Origin: Tyzzerella sp. UBA1042
GTDB lineage: Bacteria; Bacillota; Clostridia; Lachnospirales; Anaerotignaceae
Direction of reading: 5' to 3'
NCBI GenBank assembly: GCA_002316675.1
Contig: DCDZ01000020.1
Coordinates: forward strand, 9,219 to 63,251
DNA: 54,033 nt
In this document: positions 1 to 7,889 of the stretch, piece by piece
Layout: each line of letters opens with the position of its first letter
Numbering within the stretch: position 1 is the stretch's first letter
Made by a program: the position numbers and the translations under genes
Notes under the pieces: generated by a model
Told to the model about the DNA's origin: nothing
What the model saw: the letters and a program-made list of their open reading frames with translations, nothing else
Databases searched by the model: none

Positions 1-16
1 TACTTCAATTCCGTTT

Positions 17-305
17 TCACCTCTTTCCGGTGAATTGAAGAAAATCCCACAACAATTCATTCTCCATTTTCAACCGTTTGATTTCAAATTTATATTCTTT
101 TTCGCTTGTCGGCTGGCTTTCCCGTGATTTGCCACGCCGTTTTGGCTCCAGTCCGGCTGCCAGCCTTGCTTGTGATTTGTTATGGTTTAATCTGCTGTTC
201 CGTAAACCCTAATTCCTCGGCGATTTCCTGCCGTGTTTTACCTGATTGCCGCAGCTCAATCATTTGATCTTCTATTGCTTTAATGTGCGTATATGTTCGT
301 TGCAT
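17..305 (-). pseudogene. IS3-family transposase OrfA, frameshifted remnant
   Basis: The first 41 codons (305-180) encode a helix-turn-helix start, MQRTYTHIKAIEDQ, through KTRQEIAEELGFTEQQIK, then stop. From about base 182 another frame continues with RLAAGLEPKRRG and a coiled-coil stretch EIKRLKMENELL, ending at TGA 17-19. Together these make a typical OrfA (DNA-binding N-terminus, leucine-zipper C-terminus) missing a few residues after the recognition helix. I infer a small out-of-frame deletion near 180-185. The element therefore probably cannot make its own transposase, although orfB could still be intact outside the window. The only likely ribosome binding site is the GGGGG arm of the hairpin upstream. 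Confidence 0.75.
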
Positions 306-311
306 AGCAAA

Positions 312-348
312 GCCCCCTAGTGTAGTTTATTATCCTACATTAGGGGGC
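312..348 (-). other. Hairpin near IS end, upstream of orfA
   Basis: Arms 312-325 and 335-348 form a 14-bp stem (one G-U pair on RNA) with a 9-base loop. On the minus strand the distal arm ends in AGGGGGC, seven bases before the orfA ATG, so the stem would cover the only plausible ribosome binding site. IS elements are known to use such structures to stop translation from read-through transcripts; function here is inferred. Confidence 0.6.
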
Positions 349-402
349 CTTTGTCTATTGTCCGTTTTTACTGGTTCAGTTCAAAAGTAGGGGCTTTTCT
401 TT

Positions 403-1287
403 CTAGGCTCTTGGGTGTGCCTTGGCATACACACTTTTTAGCTTTTGATTTGTCAGCTTCACATAAACCTGTGTGGAGGATATATCAGAATGTCCCAGCA
501 TCTGCTGAACGGATTTTAAATCCGCACCGTTTTCAATCAAATGAGCGGCAAAGGAGTGCCTTAACATATGGGGCGTAATTTCCTCATCAATTCCGGCTTT
601 TTTGGTATAGCTTTTGATGATTTTCCAAAATCCCTGCCTGGTCATGGGTTTGCCGTTGCAATTTACAAAAAGTATCTGTTCCTCGGGCATCTCAATGAGC
701 TTACAGCGGCCCTTTTCCATATATTTTTTCAACGCAGCCTTTGCCTGAGAGCCGATGGGAATCATTCTGCTCTTTTTCTGGGTGCCGCAACGAATATATT
801 CCAACGACAGGTTCAAGTCAGAAACCCTTAAGGAAATCAGCTCTGACACACGGATGCCCGTAGCATACAGCAATTCCAGCATTGCCTTGTCTCTAATTTC
901 CTTGGGCTCAATGCCCCGGGGCTGTTCAAGCAATTGCTCCACCTTGTCCAAGGTAAGGATCTCCGGCATTTTCTTTTCTATTTTTGGCAACGCCAAATGG
1001 GCAGCAGGATTATCGGAGATTTTTCCCTGCCGAATCAGATAATTATAAAAAGCCCGAATAGAGGCAATATTCCTAGATACGGTAGCGCCTGCTTTTTTTT
1101 CGCTTTGCAGCTCATAGAGATATGACATGATATTGGTATAGTTCACCTTAACTGCATCATTGATACCGGAAAGGTGCATAAACGCACTAAAACCCCTTAA
1201 ATCTCTTATGTAAGAAAGCACCGTATTTTCAGAGGAATGCTTGTCATTTCTAAGATAGCTGGCAAATTCATTTACTGCTCTTTCCAT
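403..1287 (-). CDS. xerD: Tyrosine recombinase XerD/XerC family
   Basis: A 294-residue site-specific recombinase that should resolve chromosome dimers at dif with a partner Xer protein. The N-terminal SAM-like core-binding domain covers about residues 1-90 and the catalytic domain about 108-290. The catalytic set is visible: Arg146 in ATGIRVSEL, a Lys in KKSRMIPIG, His240 and Arg243 in HMLRHSFAAHL, His266 in GHSDIS, and the nucleophile Tyr275 in STQVYVKL. Length is normal. Its position beside spoIIM and a NudF-like gene matches the B. subtilis spoIIM-xerD (ripX) neighbourhood, which favours XerD over XerC. A sigma-A promoter lies upstream, and an IS element begins 20 bases after the stop. Confidence 0.9.
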   Translation of the reverse strand: MERAVNEFASYLRNDKHSSENTVLSYIRDLRGFSAFMHLSGINDAVKVNYTNIMSYLYELQSEKKAGATVSRNIASIRAFYNYLIRQGKISDNPAAHLALPKIEKKMPEILTLDKVEQLLEQPRGIEPKEIRDKAMLELLYATGIRVSELISLRVSDLNLSLEYIRCGTQKKSRMIPIGSQAKAALKKYMEKGRCKLIEMPEEQILFVNCNGKPMTRQGFWKIIKSYTKKAGIDEEITPHMLRHSFAAHLIENGADLKSVQQMLGHSDISSTQVYVKLTNQKLKSVYAKAHPRA

Positions 1288-1318
1288 CCCTAAAACCCCT
1301 TTTTGTCATATATTTCTA

Positions 1319-1347
1319 ATTATACTTAGTTTTCTCAGGGTTGTCAC
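1319..1347 (-). promoter_or_regulatory. Sigma-A promoter for xerD
   Basis: Minus-strand GTGACA (1342-1347), a 17-base spacer and a perfect TATAAT (1319-1324) lie 32 bases before the xerD start codon. Five of six -35 bases match TTGACA. Confidence 0.75.
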
Positions 1348-1439
1348 TATATTTTGTAAAAAAAACCAAATTCCACCGCTTTTTTCTCACTCTACAGGCG
1401 TAGTCGTCAAAAAACAACAGTATTTTCTTAGCTTTCTGT

Positions 1440-2015
1440 TTATAATGGATATAAAATCACTTCTATGCCCGCCCCAATGGCAATAAATACAATAGAGGCA
1501 AGGAGCAAAAGACAGTATTCTGTTTGCTTTCTTCTGCGCTCTCTTTTTAATCCTCTTTTCCCACTGCCCTCATTCCAGGTCAAAAGGTAATAAATGGCAG
1601 CACACATGGTAAAAATATAAACAGGGATCAAAATAATATTTTGCGGCAGCAGGGTAAACATGGCACTCCATACACCCTTGAAGCCATAGGTAACCATCAT
1701 CATGGCCGAAGCAAAGCCGATGGAAATGCTCCGCAGTAAAAATACCGCCCCAGAAAGAAATACCCCCAGCTGCAGCCATCCTCCAAGCCAAATAATAAGG
1801 TCATATTTTAAATATTTCCAAAATGCGGCGGAAAAACTCCCCGATTGCTGAATCTCACCGGCCTGCCGAATCACACCGGATAACTCAGTTTTTGCATCAG
1901 TACCCATCAAATTGGCCGCAATGGCCCCCCCCAGTACTCCAAATAAAAAAGAAAGACAAACGATAAAGACTATCTTTTGCCCTCTTTTATCAAACCATTT
2001 CTTCCGTTTTACCAT
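1440..2015 (-). CDS. spoIIM: Stage II sporulation protein M
   Basis: A 191-residue polytopic membrane protein of the SpoIIM family, part of the SpoIIDMP peptidoglycan-degrading machine that drives engulfment of the forespore by the mother cell. Hydrophobic segments include IVFIVCLSFLFGVLGGAI near the N-terminus, a central pair around GVFLSGAVFLLRS, NIILIPVYIFTMCAAIYYLL and a C-terminal LLLLASIVFIAIGAGIEVIL. I chose the ATG at 2015 (MVKRKKWF) because AGGGAGG lies nine bases upstream; the frame is open to 2135 but that extension overlaps the Nudix gene and is not hydrophobic. ATG 2024 is an alternative. It is closely spaced behind the Nudix gene and probably co-transcribed. Confidence 0.9.
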   Translation of the reverse strand: MVKRKKWFDKRGQKIVFIVCLSFLFGVLGGAIAANLMGTDAKTELSGVIRQAGEIQQSGSFSAAFWKYLKYDLIIWLGGWLQLGVFLSGAVFLLRSISIGFASAMMMVTYGFKGVWSAMFTLLPQNIILIPVYIFTMCAAIYYLLTWNEGSGKRGLKRERRRKQTEYCLLLLASIVFIAIGAGIEVILYPL

Positions 2016-2067
2016 AAATGCCATCCTCCCTCGCAGTCCTCTGCTAACAGGATATGGCTCGTCTTTG

Positions 2068-2598
2068 TTAAATATACTTGTTTTTATATGCAAATAAGGT
2101 AACAATGGTCTTTGCGTCTTTGATTTCGCCTGCATAAACCATTGCCAATGCTTCCTCCGGCGTATAGCTTTCCAGTTCTATAAATTCATCGGGATCCAGG
2201 CTTTGATGCCCCTGCGTTAAATCATAGGCAAAATACAGGAAAATGGTTTCCGAGCAAAAGCCCACCGTGGGATATATTTCGCACAGATACTCCATCTTTC
2301 CCGCCTTATAGCCCGTTTCTTCCTCCAGCTCCCGGCGGATGCATAGCTCCGGCACTTCACAATCATTCAAAACCCCTGCGGGAATTTCCAACAGGGAAGC
2401 AGCAAAGGCATGGCGGTACTGCCGTACAAAAAGTAATTTTCCATCGTTCATGATGGGCAGAACTGCCGCCGCACTTTTTTCTCGGATTACCGTCTCCCGA
2501 AAAGCCGGCTTACCGTCCGGCATTTCAATTTTATCAATAGTCACCCGAAGAATTTTTCCTTTGTAAGTTTCGTTACTCTCCAATACCTCATAACCCAT
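2068..2598 (-). CDS. NudF-like ADP-ribose pyrophosphatase (Nudix hydrolase)
   Basis: A 176-residue Nudix hydrolase that probably hydrolyses ADP-ribose to AMP and ribose 5-phosphate. The Nudix box starts at Gly75 and reads G-x5-E81-x7-R89-E-L-x-E-E-x-G96-Y, with every signature residue present; it coordinates the Mg2+ for pyrophosphate cleavage. The sequence before it, FVRQYRHA and LLEIPAG, is characteristic of the ADP-ribose (NudF/YqkG) branch. The same kind of gene sits near spoIIM and xerD in Bacillus. The stop lies just 52 bases upstream of the chosen spoIIM start, so the two genes are likely one transcript. Substrate is inferred from family resemblance only. Confidence 0.88.
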   Translation of the reverse strand: MGYEVLESNETYKGKILRVTIDKIEMPDGKPAFRETVIREKSAAAVLPIMNDGKLLFVRQYRHAFAASLLEIPAGVLNDCEVPELCIRRELEEETGYKAGKMEYLCEIYPTVGFCSETIFLYFAYDLTQGHQSLDPDEFIELESYTPEEALAMVYAGEIKDAKTIVTLFAYKNKYI

Positions 2599-2653
2599 GA
2601 AAAGAACCCCTTTCTACAGGAAAAACATTCAAAATAATGCCTTTGCACAGAAA

Positions 2654-3850
2654 TCAAACCAATTCCCGAACCATTGCCTCAATGCGGTCCATACCTTTTT
2701 CAATCAATTCCATGCTGGTTGCATAGGAAAGCCTGATGTAATCCGCCATGCCGAAATCGGCGCAAGGAACCACCGCAACAAATTTCTTTTCAAGCAGAAT
2801 TGCGGCAAAATCAGCCGCAGAGGAAATTTCCACACCCTCGTGCTTTTTGCCATAGGTTTGGGAAACATCAACAAACAAATAAAACGCACCCTCCGGCTTT
2901 AAGGCATGAATCAAAGGAATAGCCTCTTCTCTTTCAAAAATATAATCTCTTCTTTTGCTGAATTCCCGTCGCATCTCTTCCACGCAAGTCTGGGAACCGT
3001 TGAGGGCCTCCAACGTCGCCATCTGGGCAATCGTGTTAGGGTTTGATGCCATGTGAGACTGCAAGGAAGCCATTAGCTTTGCAACATCCAAAGGGGCAGC
3101 GGCAAACCCGATTCTCCACCCCGTCATCGCATAGCTTTTAGAAACACCGTTGATTACAATCGTTCTTTTATAAATTTCTTCCCCCAAGGAAGCAATGCTC
3201 ATATGCTTTTTCTCATCCTCATAAATCAGCTTTTCATAAATCTCATCTGAAATTACAAAAATATTTTTTTCCACCGCAAAATCGGCAACCATTTTTAAAT
3301 CTCCATAGGAGGTTACCATGCCCGTAGGATTGGAGGGACTGGTTAAAACCACCGCCTTTGTTTTTTCCGTATAAGCCGCCTCTAATTCCGCCTTGGTCAG
3401 CATGAATTGATTCTCTTTTTTTGTATGTATCACCACCGGCTTGCCTCCGGCAATCTTCACCATTTCAGAATAGCTCAGCCAATAGGGCGCAGGGATAATC
3501 ACCTCATCCCCCTCATTTAATATGGCCATAAATACATTCATCAAGGAATGCTTTGCACCATTGCTAATGATCACCTGTGCCGGCGTATAGGTTAATCCGT
3601 TATCCCTTTGCAGTTTATCGCAGACGGCCTGACGCAATGCCATAACCCCTGCCGCCGGGGTATATCTTGTTTGGCCGCTTTTTATGGCCGCAATGGCAGC
3701 GTTGCAAATATGTTCGGGGGTATCAAAATCAGGCTCTCCCACTCCGAATGTAACAATATCCTTGCCTTCTGCCTTCAACTGTGCCGCCATAGACGAAATT
3801 GCTATGGTGCTGGAGGGTTTAATGCCCAATGCCCTTTTCGATAATTCCAT
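2654..3850 (-). CDS. Pyridoxal phosphate aminotransferase, class I (aspartate type)
   Basis: A 398-residue fold-type I aminotransferase, probably aspartate-oxaloacetate transamination linking amino-acid and central metabolism. Visible features: N-terminal GVGEPDFDTPEHI (substrate-binding Gly/Pro loop), PLP-contact SNGAKHSLMNV, ring-stacking PAPYWLSYSEM, SPSNPTGMV with the family Asn, DEIYEKLIYE with the PLP-nitrogen Asp and Tyr, the Schiff-base Lys in SKSYAMTGWRIGF, and a C-terminal Arg in DYIRLSYATS. This matches the AspB/AspC-like Iγ group of Firmicutes. Related aminotransferases accept several amino and keto acids, so specificity is not certain. It has its own promoter about 85 bases upstream and looks monocistronic. 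Confidence 0.88.
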   Translation of the reverse strand: MELSKRALGIKPSSTIAISSMAAQLKAEGKDIVTFGVGEPDFDTPEHICNAAIAAIKSGQTRYTPAAGVMALRQAVCDKLQRDNGLTYTPAQVIISNGAKHSLMNVFMAILNEGDEVIIPAPYWLSYSEMVKIAGGKPVVIHTKKENQFMLTKAELEAAYTEKTKAVVLTSPSNPTGMVTSYGDLKMVADFAVEKNIFVISDEIYEKLIYEDEKKHMSIASLGEEIYKRTIVINGVSKSYAMTGWRIGFAAAPLDVAKLMASLQSHMASNPNTIAQMATLEALNGSQTCVEEMRREFSKRRDYIFEREEAIPLIHALKPEGAFYLFVDVSQTYGKKHEGVEISSAADFAAILLEKKFVAVVPCADFGMADYIRLSYATSMELIEKGMDRIEAMVRELV

Positions 3851-3934
3851 AAAATCTACACCTCATAACTGTACTTTTAAATAATAGAAATGCTTATTTT
3901 TTATCCGAAAAAAATGTTTATTTTTCTGAAAAAT

Positions 3935-3963
3935 ATTGTATACCTTCTTATACATAGTATCAA
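3935..3963 (-). promoter_or_regulatory. Sigma-A promoter for the aminotransferase gene
   Basis: Minus-strand TTGATA (3958-3963), 17-base spacer, TACAAT (3935-3940). Each hexamer matches five of six consensus bases. The leader to the ATG at 3850 is about 80 bases and A/T rich. Confidence 0.75.
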
Positions 3964-4106
3964 AAAGCATCTTTATTGGCAAGATATTTCATGATTTTGC
4001 TTCCCTCCGGTAACAATATTTTTTGCAATCACAAGCCTCTTTTCCGTTTTCTGCTTACATTGACTCCCATACTGTTTCCCATGGATACAATCCTTGCAAA
4101 TGGGGA

Positions 4107-5039
4107 TCAAAGAACCTCCTCCAATACCCGCAATAAATTCTTAGAAAAAATTTTTTCAGCCGCCTCCGCTCCGAATTCTTTTTCTACGCAGGCAAAAACC
4201 GCCTGCAGATCACCCACGTCGCGGATCCCCCCAGGGGTCGAATCAATGCCGTCAAAATCTGTGCCCAAAGCGATAGAATCCTCACCCATGATTGTAAGCA
4301 TATGGGAGATATGGCGTAAAATATCTGCCATTTCCGCAGGCTTCTCCTTGGCCAAAAAAGGCGGGTAAAGATTGATTCCCACAATGCCTCCCCGTCGGGC
4401 AATGGCACGCAGCTGCCCATCCCGCAGATTCCTTGGTACATCGCAAATACTTCTGGCATTGGAATGGCTGGCAATAAAAGGCTTTTCTGCCACCCTCACA
4501 ACATCCCAAAAACCTGCCTCTGAAAGATGAGATACATCCACCAGCATCCCCAAACGTTCCATTTCCTTTACAACCTCTCGCCCAAATTGCGTCAGCCCGC
4601 CGTAGCTTTTTTCCTCCGCCACGCCGTCCGCCAAGGGATTTCTATGGTTCCATGTTAAGGTCATTGCCCGGACACCCAAGCGGTAATAGATACGAACGGC
4701 AGATAGTTCCCCCTCTAATGCTTCCCCGCCCTCAAGGGCAAGCAAAGCACTGATTTTATTCTTTTTTTTATTTTCCAGCACATCGGCAAAACAATTTACA
4801 TGACCAATTGTTTCTTTATTTTTCGCTATCTGCCTTTCATAAAAATCAATATATTTCATTGTTTGGCGCATAGAAATGGGGTAATATTGGGGGTCTAGCC
4901 AAATGGCAAAAAATTGCAGGGGTGCCCCAATTTTTTTGAGACGTTTTACATCAAGGTGCCCGTCATTTTGAAAAAGCTCCTGCTTCTGCTCAAACAGCTT
5001 TACAATGGTATCACAATGCCCGTCAGCGTAACCGTTCAC
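4107..5039 (-). CDS. Membrane dipeptidase (M19 renal dipeptidase family)
   Basis: A roughly 310-residue metallodipeptidase of family M19, which cleaves dipeptides with two zinc ions. Metal ligands are visible in order: His and Asp of DGHCDTI near the start, Glu of LALEGGEAL, His of VDVSHLSEAGF, and His of FIASHSNARSICD; a late Asp lies in LGTDFDGID. Most bacterial members are cytoplasmic, and no signal peptide is seen here. The frame is open to an ATG at 5096, but the family begins close to its DxHxD motif, and the GTG at 5039 follows AAAGGG, so I prefer 5039. Next to it lie spo0A (upstream) and the aminotransferase (downstream), with no tight operon link. Confidence 0.85.
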   Translation of the reverse strand: MNGYADGHCDTIVKLFEQKQELFQNDGHLDVKRLKKIGAPLQFFAIWLDPQYYPISMRQTMKYIDFYERQIAKNKETIGHVNCFADVLENKKKNKISALLALEGGEALEGELSAVRIYYRLGVRAMTLTWNHRNPLADGVAEEKSYGGLTQFGREVVKEMERLGMLVDVSHLSEAGFWDVVRVAEKPFIASHSNARSICDVPRNLRDGQLRAIARRGGIVGINLYPPFLAKEKPAEMADILRHISHMLTIMGEDSIALGTDFDGIDSTPGGIRDVGDLQAVFACVEKEFGAEAAEKIFSKNLLRVLEEVL

Positions 5040-5346
5040 ACCTTCATCCCTTTCTTTTTTATATAAGTATGGAAGGTGCTGGGGTAAAAAGAACAAAAAA
5101 CAGTATGATCGTAATAAAAAAAGTTGAATTACGGCCCCAATGGTTCAAATTTTAGAGTAAAGTGTTTTGAGATATGTAAAGGAGCAACACAGTCCCTTTT
5201 TTCTCCAATATTCCTCTTTTATCAAGCAGTGTTCAAATTTTTTGGTAAATACCGCCCTCTTTTTATGCATAACAAACCCCTCTCTGCAAGGAACAAAGAG
5301 GGGAATCGCATATAAGAATATTTTTTAAAATGCTTTTGTAAAAATA
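5040..5346. other. Intergenic region between spo0A and the dipeptidase gene
   Basis: This 307-base spacer is AT rich. It contains the spo0A terminator candidate at 5277-5303. The part next to the dipeptidase (5040-5096) is an open extension of that frame, probably untranslated. I see no other convincing gene, and no clear promoter for the dipeptidase. Confidence 0.5.
5277..5303 (-). terminator. Terminator downstream of spo0A
   Basis: Arms 5277-5283 (CCCCTCT) and 5297-5303 (AGAGGGG) form a perfect 7-bp stem with a 13-base loop. On the minus strand it is followed by TTTGTT, a modest U-tract. Confidence 0.55.
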
Positions 5347-6153
5347 TTAACTGATTTTTTTTGAAACTTCATTTTGGCGGATACGGAAAAACTCCGTCAA
5401 GGCAGCAATAAACTGTCCGTTTGTAGGCTTGTCCGGTGTCAAATATCCAACAACTTCAAAATAAACCTGCTGGCCGTTCTTCTTCCATGCACTTTCTATG
5501 GCATGGCGAATTGCTCTCTCCACCTTGCTTGCCGATGTTTTGTAAAGCTTCCCGATATCAGGATACAGCCCCTTTGTAATACCGATTAAAGCCTCTTCGT
5601 TATCTACTGCCATCAAAATTGCTCTTCTGATAAAATGATAACCCTTAATACTTGCCGAAATGCCCATACGGCTTAAGGTTGCAGAAATATCTGCTTCCAA
5701 ATTTTGATAGCCCACTTCCATTGTGTAGGATGGGGTCTCTTCTTTCAGCCCGGTATCCTGCATTTCGTCCTTATCGCCTTCGATGAGCTGATGAATACGC
5801 TCCAACAAAAGCTCCCCTTGGATTGGCTTTGCCATGTAATAATCGGCGCCAAACCCAATGGCCCTTCTTACCAGTTTATCACTGTCCATGGCTGAAATTA
5901 AAATACAAATACAGTTGCAACCTAATTTTTTCAAGTTTTCCAATACCCAAAAACCATCTCGATCGCCTAAAAGAATATCTAGGAGTACAACGTCTGCATT
6001 TAACTTTCTAACCAATTCCAGAACTGCGGGTCCACTATCTGTCATACCAACAACAGTCATGTCCCCCTTGCGTTCTAAGCAGCGTTTTAACTTTTGCAAG
6101 TAAAAACCGTCCCTGTCTGCCAGAACAACCTTTAATTTTTCTGATTCGTTCAA
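5347..6153 (-). CDS. spo0A: Sporulation master regulator Spo0A
   Basis: A roughly 268-residue response regulator at the head of sporulation. The receiver covers about residues 6-125, with phospho-acceptor Asp59 in VVLLDILLG, the switch Ser in LISAMDS and the conserved Lys in YYMAKPI. The C-terminal Spo0A DNA-binding domain includes GYHFIRRAI and KLYKTSASKVERAIRHAIE. The TTG at 6153 has GGGGGAG six bases upstream; an ATG at 6168 lacks such a site, and the longest frame reaches 6285. It follows spoIVB in the classic spoIVB-spo0A order but has its own promoter. Odd points: the usual acidic pair ADDN reads ADRD here (Arg14), and the MPxxDG loop reads LGDRDG. Confidence 0.93.
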   Translation of the reverse strand: MNESEKLKVVLADRDGFYLQKLKRCLERKGDMTVVGMTDSGPAVLELVRKLNADVVLLDILLGDRDGFWVLENLKKLGCNCICILISAMDSDKLVRRAIGFGADYYMAKPIQGELLLERIHQLIEGDKDEMQDTGLKEETPSYTMEVGYQNLEADISATLSRMGISASIKGYHFIRRAILMAVDNEEALIGITKGLYPDIGKLYKTSASKVERAIRHAIESAWKKNGQQVYFEVVGYLTPDKPTNGQFIAALTEFFRIRQNEVSKKIS

Positions 6154-6220
6154 ATTTGACTCCCCCATTCTTATTGTTTTTGCAGAGAAAAGGCTTCCCT
6201 TCCTTTCTCCCGCAAGCAAT

Positions 6221-6249
6221 ATTATACCATGGAAATATTTATCCGTCAG
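6221..6249 (-). promoter_or_regulatory. Sigma-A promoter for spo0A
   Basis: Minus-strand CTGACG (6244-6249), 17-base spacer, perfect TATAAT (6221-6226), about 70 bases before the TTG start. Near-matches to the Spo0A box (TTGTCGAA) lie just upstream at 6252-6259 (TTCTCGAA on the minus strand) and at 6292-6299 (TTGTCAAA on the plus strand), consistent with autoregulation. Confidence 0.65.
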
Positions 6250-6526
6250 TATTCGAGAACATTTCGCAAGATTTTCACCTTTCACAGTTTTTTGTCAAAC
6301 CTTACTGACCAGTCATTCCTGAATACTTACAGCTGAGGATTTTTGAATAAAAAAAACTGGATGAATGAAATTAATTTTCAGTTTTCTGTAATGATCTACA
6401 GTTTTTTTCATTCAATTTCTTGCAAATTGTTCAATAATTCCTTTTAATATAAATTATAAAATTATTTAACAAAGATTTAAAACTATTTTTTCATAAATTC
6501 CTTCAAAATACTCCATATACTACAAA
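6250..6526. other. Spo0A upstream region with nested palindrome
   Basis: This gene-free, strongly AT-rich stretch holds the candidate Spo0A boxes and a nested inverted repeat at 6362-6414: outer arms TGAATGAAA (6362-6370) and TTTCATTCA (6406-6414), inner arms CTGTA (6386-6390) and TACAG (6397-6401). No open frame of interest is seen. It may be part of the spo0A control region or an RNA hairpin in read-through transcripts from spoIVB. Confidence 0.45.
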
Positions 6527-6559
6527 AAAGGAGATATTCCGTTTTAGAATACCCCCTTT
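6527..6559 (-). terminator. Terminator downstream of spoIVB
   Basis: Arms 6527-6539 and 6547-6559 form a 13-bp stem with G-U pairs and a 7-base loop; the minus-strand transcript then runs into TTT within CCTTTTTTG. It separates spoIVB from spo0A. Confidence 0.75.
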
Positions 6560-6572
6560 CCCCCGGACTTTT

Positions 6573-7838
6573 TTACTTTTTATTCATTTGCGCCAGCATG
6601 GTTTCAATGAACGTCCCATAGCCTTGTTCCGGGTTGTTCACAAGCACATGGGTCACCGCACCAATCAGTTTGCCATTTTGTATAATCGGGCTGCCGCTCA
6701 TCCCTTGGACGATACCTCCGGTTTTCTCCAGCAATCTTTCATCGGTCACACGCAGCATCATATCCTTGCCGTTGGTTTTGCCGATTTTTTCGATCTCTAT
6801 TTGATACCTTTCGATGGTATCTCCTTCAATATTTGATAAAATTTCAGCCTTACCCACCTTCACATCCTGCTTTAAGCCAATGGATAAGGGTGTTTGGTCG
6901 TAGGTGTTTCCTTGCAGGAGAGCGCCGTAAATTCCCACCTCGGTGTTTTGATTTACCTCTCCCAAAATTTCCTCCCGATGAATCACCCCAGTTAATTCCC
7001 CCGGTTCGCCTTTCTTTCCTTTTACGATCTCCGTTAGCTCTGAAGAAAGAATGGAGCCGGTCTTTATGGTCATCAATTCCCCGGTGTCAACATCGTAAAC
7101 ACCATGTCCCAATGCACCAAATTGATCTGTTTTCGGGTCATAAAAAGTAATTGTCCCGATGCCTTGAATGCTGTCTCTGACCCATACTCCCAGCTTAAAT
7201 GCTTGTTCCGCCTGACTGTAAACCGGGGATACGGAAATTTTCTTTTTTTCTCCATTTCTTTCCAGCAAAACAGTAATTTCTTTTCCCTTGCTTTGGGAAA
7301 CTACATCAATAAAGGTTTCTTTATTGATCAGCTCCTTGCCGTTTGCCTGTAAAAGAAGATCGCCGGATTTTAATATTCCCCGGCACGGCTCTGCTGTCTC
7401 ATTCTCTTCCATGGACACTTGCCCGGTGCCTAATACCAATAAGCCCTTGGTGTCCAGGCTGATACCGACGGTTTTGCCTACGGGCACAAGGGTTGTTTGG
7501 GGAATCACCTTCGCCTCTATGGTTTTAATGGGCAATGTGTTACATAAATAGAAGGTTACTTTTGTTGTTCCTGCCTGAATAGGATTTGCTAAAATGGAAG
7601 AACCTAATTCCAGATGAAAAGCATCTGCCAGCGGTTTTGTTGTAATACCTAAAACACCGACACTTTCTTCTGTTTTCGCAGAAATGGGAAGCTGCGTGGC
7701 GATTTCTGTTTTTTCGCCTTCCAATAATGTCAAATCATTGGGCAAGAGCCAACTTACACTGCACCAGAGCAGTGTTGGGATTAGAACCGCCGTGACAGGT
7801 ATCAATAGACGGCGTTTTGTTTCTTTTTTTAGACGCAT
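6573..7838 (-). CDS. spoIVB: SpoIVB peptidase (S55)
   Basis: A 421-residue serine peptidase made in the forespore and secreted into the intermembrane space, where it cleaves SpoIVFA to trigger pro-sigma-K processing. A signal anchor (LLIPVTAVLIPTLLW) is followed by a PDZ domain (about residues 105-190, including GILKSGDLLLQANGKEL) and the S55 peptidase domain with His in GALGHGVYD and nucleophile Ser in QGMSGSPIIQNGKLIGAVTHV. The ATG at 7838 has GGGAGTGGGG just upstream; the frame is open to 7901 but that would place the start inside the sigma-F promoter. Its position next to spo0A is conserved across spore formers; the usual upstream recN is absent. Confidence 0.95.
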   Translation of the reverse strand: MRLKKETKRRLLIPVTAVLIPTLLWCSVSWLLPNDLTLLEGEKTEIATQLPISAKTEESVGVLGITTKPLADAFHLELGSSILANPIQAGTTKVTFYLCNTLPIKTIEAKVIPQTTLVPVGKTVGISLDTKGLLVLGTGQVSMEENETAEPCRGILKSGDLLLQANGKELINKETFIDVVSQSKGKEITVLLERNGEKKKISVSPVYSQAEQAFKLGVWVRDSIQGIGTITFYDPKTDQFGALGHGVYDVDTGELMTIKTGSILSSELTEIVKGKKGEPGELTGVIHREEILGEVNQNTEVGIYGALLQGNTYDQTPLSIGLKQDVKVGKAEILSNIEGDTIERYQIEIEKIGKTNGKDMMLRVTDERLLEKTGGIVQGMSGSPIIQNGKLIGAVTHVLVNNPEQGYGTFIETMLAQMNKK

Positions 7839-7889
7839 ATGCCCCACTCCCGACTGCTGCTGATTTAAAATAAATTTTTGTTTCATAAG

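Larger units (their letters stand above)
1..383 (-). mobile_element. IS3-family insertion sequence, one end (partial)
   Basis: One end of an IS3-family element runs off the left edge. The outer 25 bases (359-383), read on the minus strand, begin TGAACTGAACC and end CGGACA. This resembles the terminal repeat of the complete IS3-type element at 8877-10154, which begins TGAATTGATCCC and ends TTAGACA. Inside lie a hairpin, a broken orfA and, at bases 1-20, a GTG that starts orfB, overlapping the orfA stop as usual in this family. The far end and target duplication are outside the window, so exact limits are inferred. The element points away from xerD, whose stop codon is only 20 bases from the IS end. 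Confidence 0.75.

Noticed and set aside
5124..5315. Plus-strand frame of 63 codons between spo0A and the dipeptidase gene
   Set aside because: No ribosome binding site, crosses the spo0A terminator and has no recognisable protein character.
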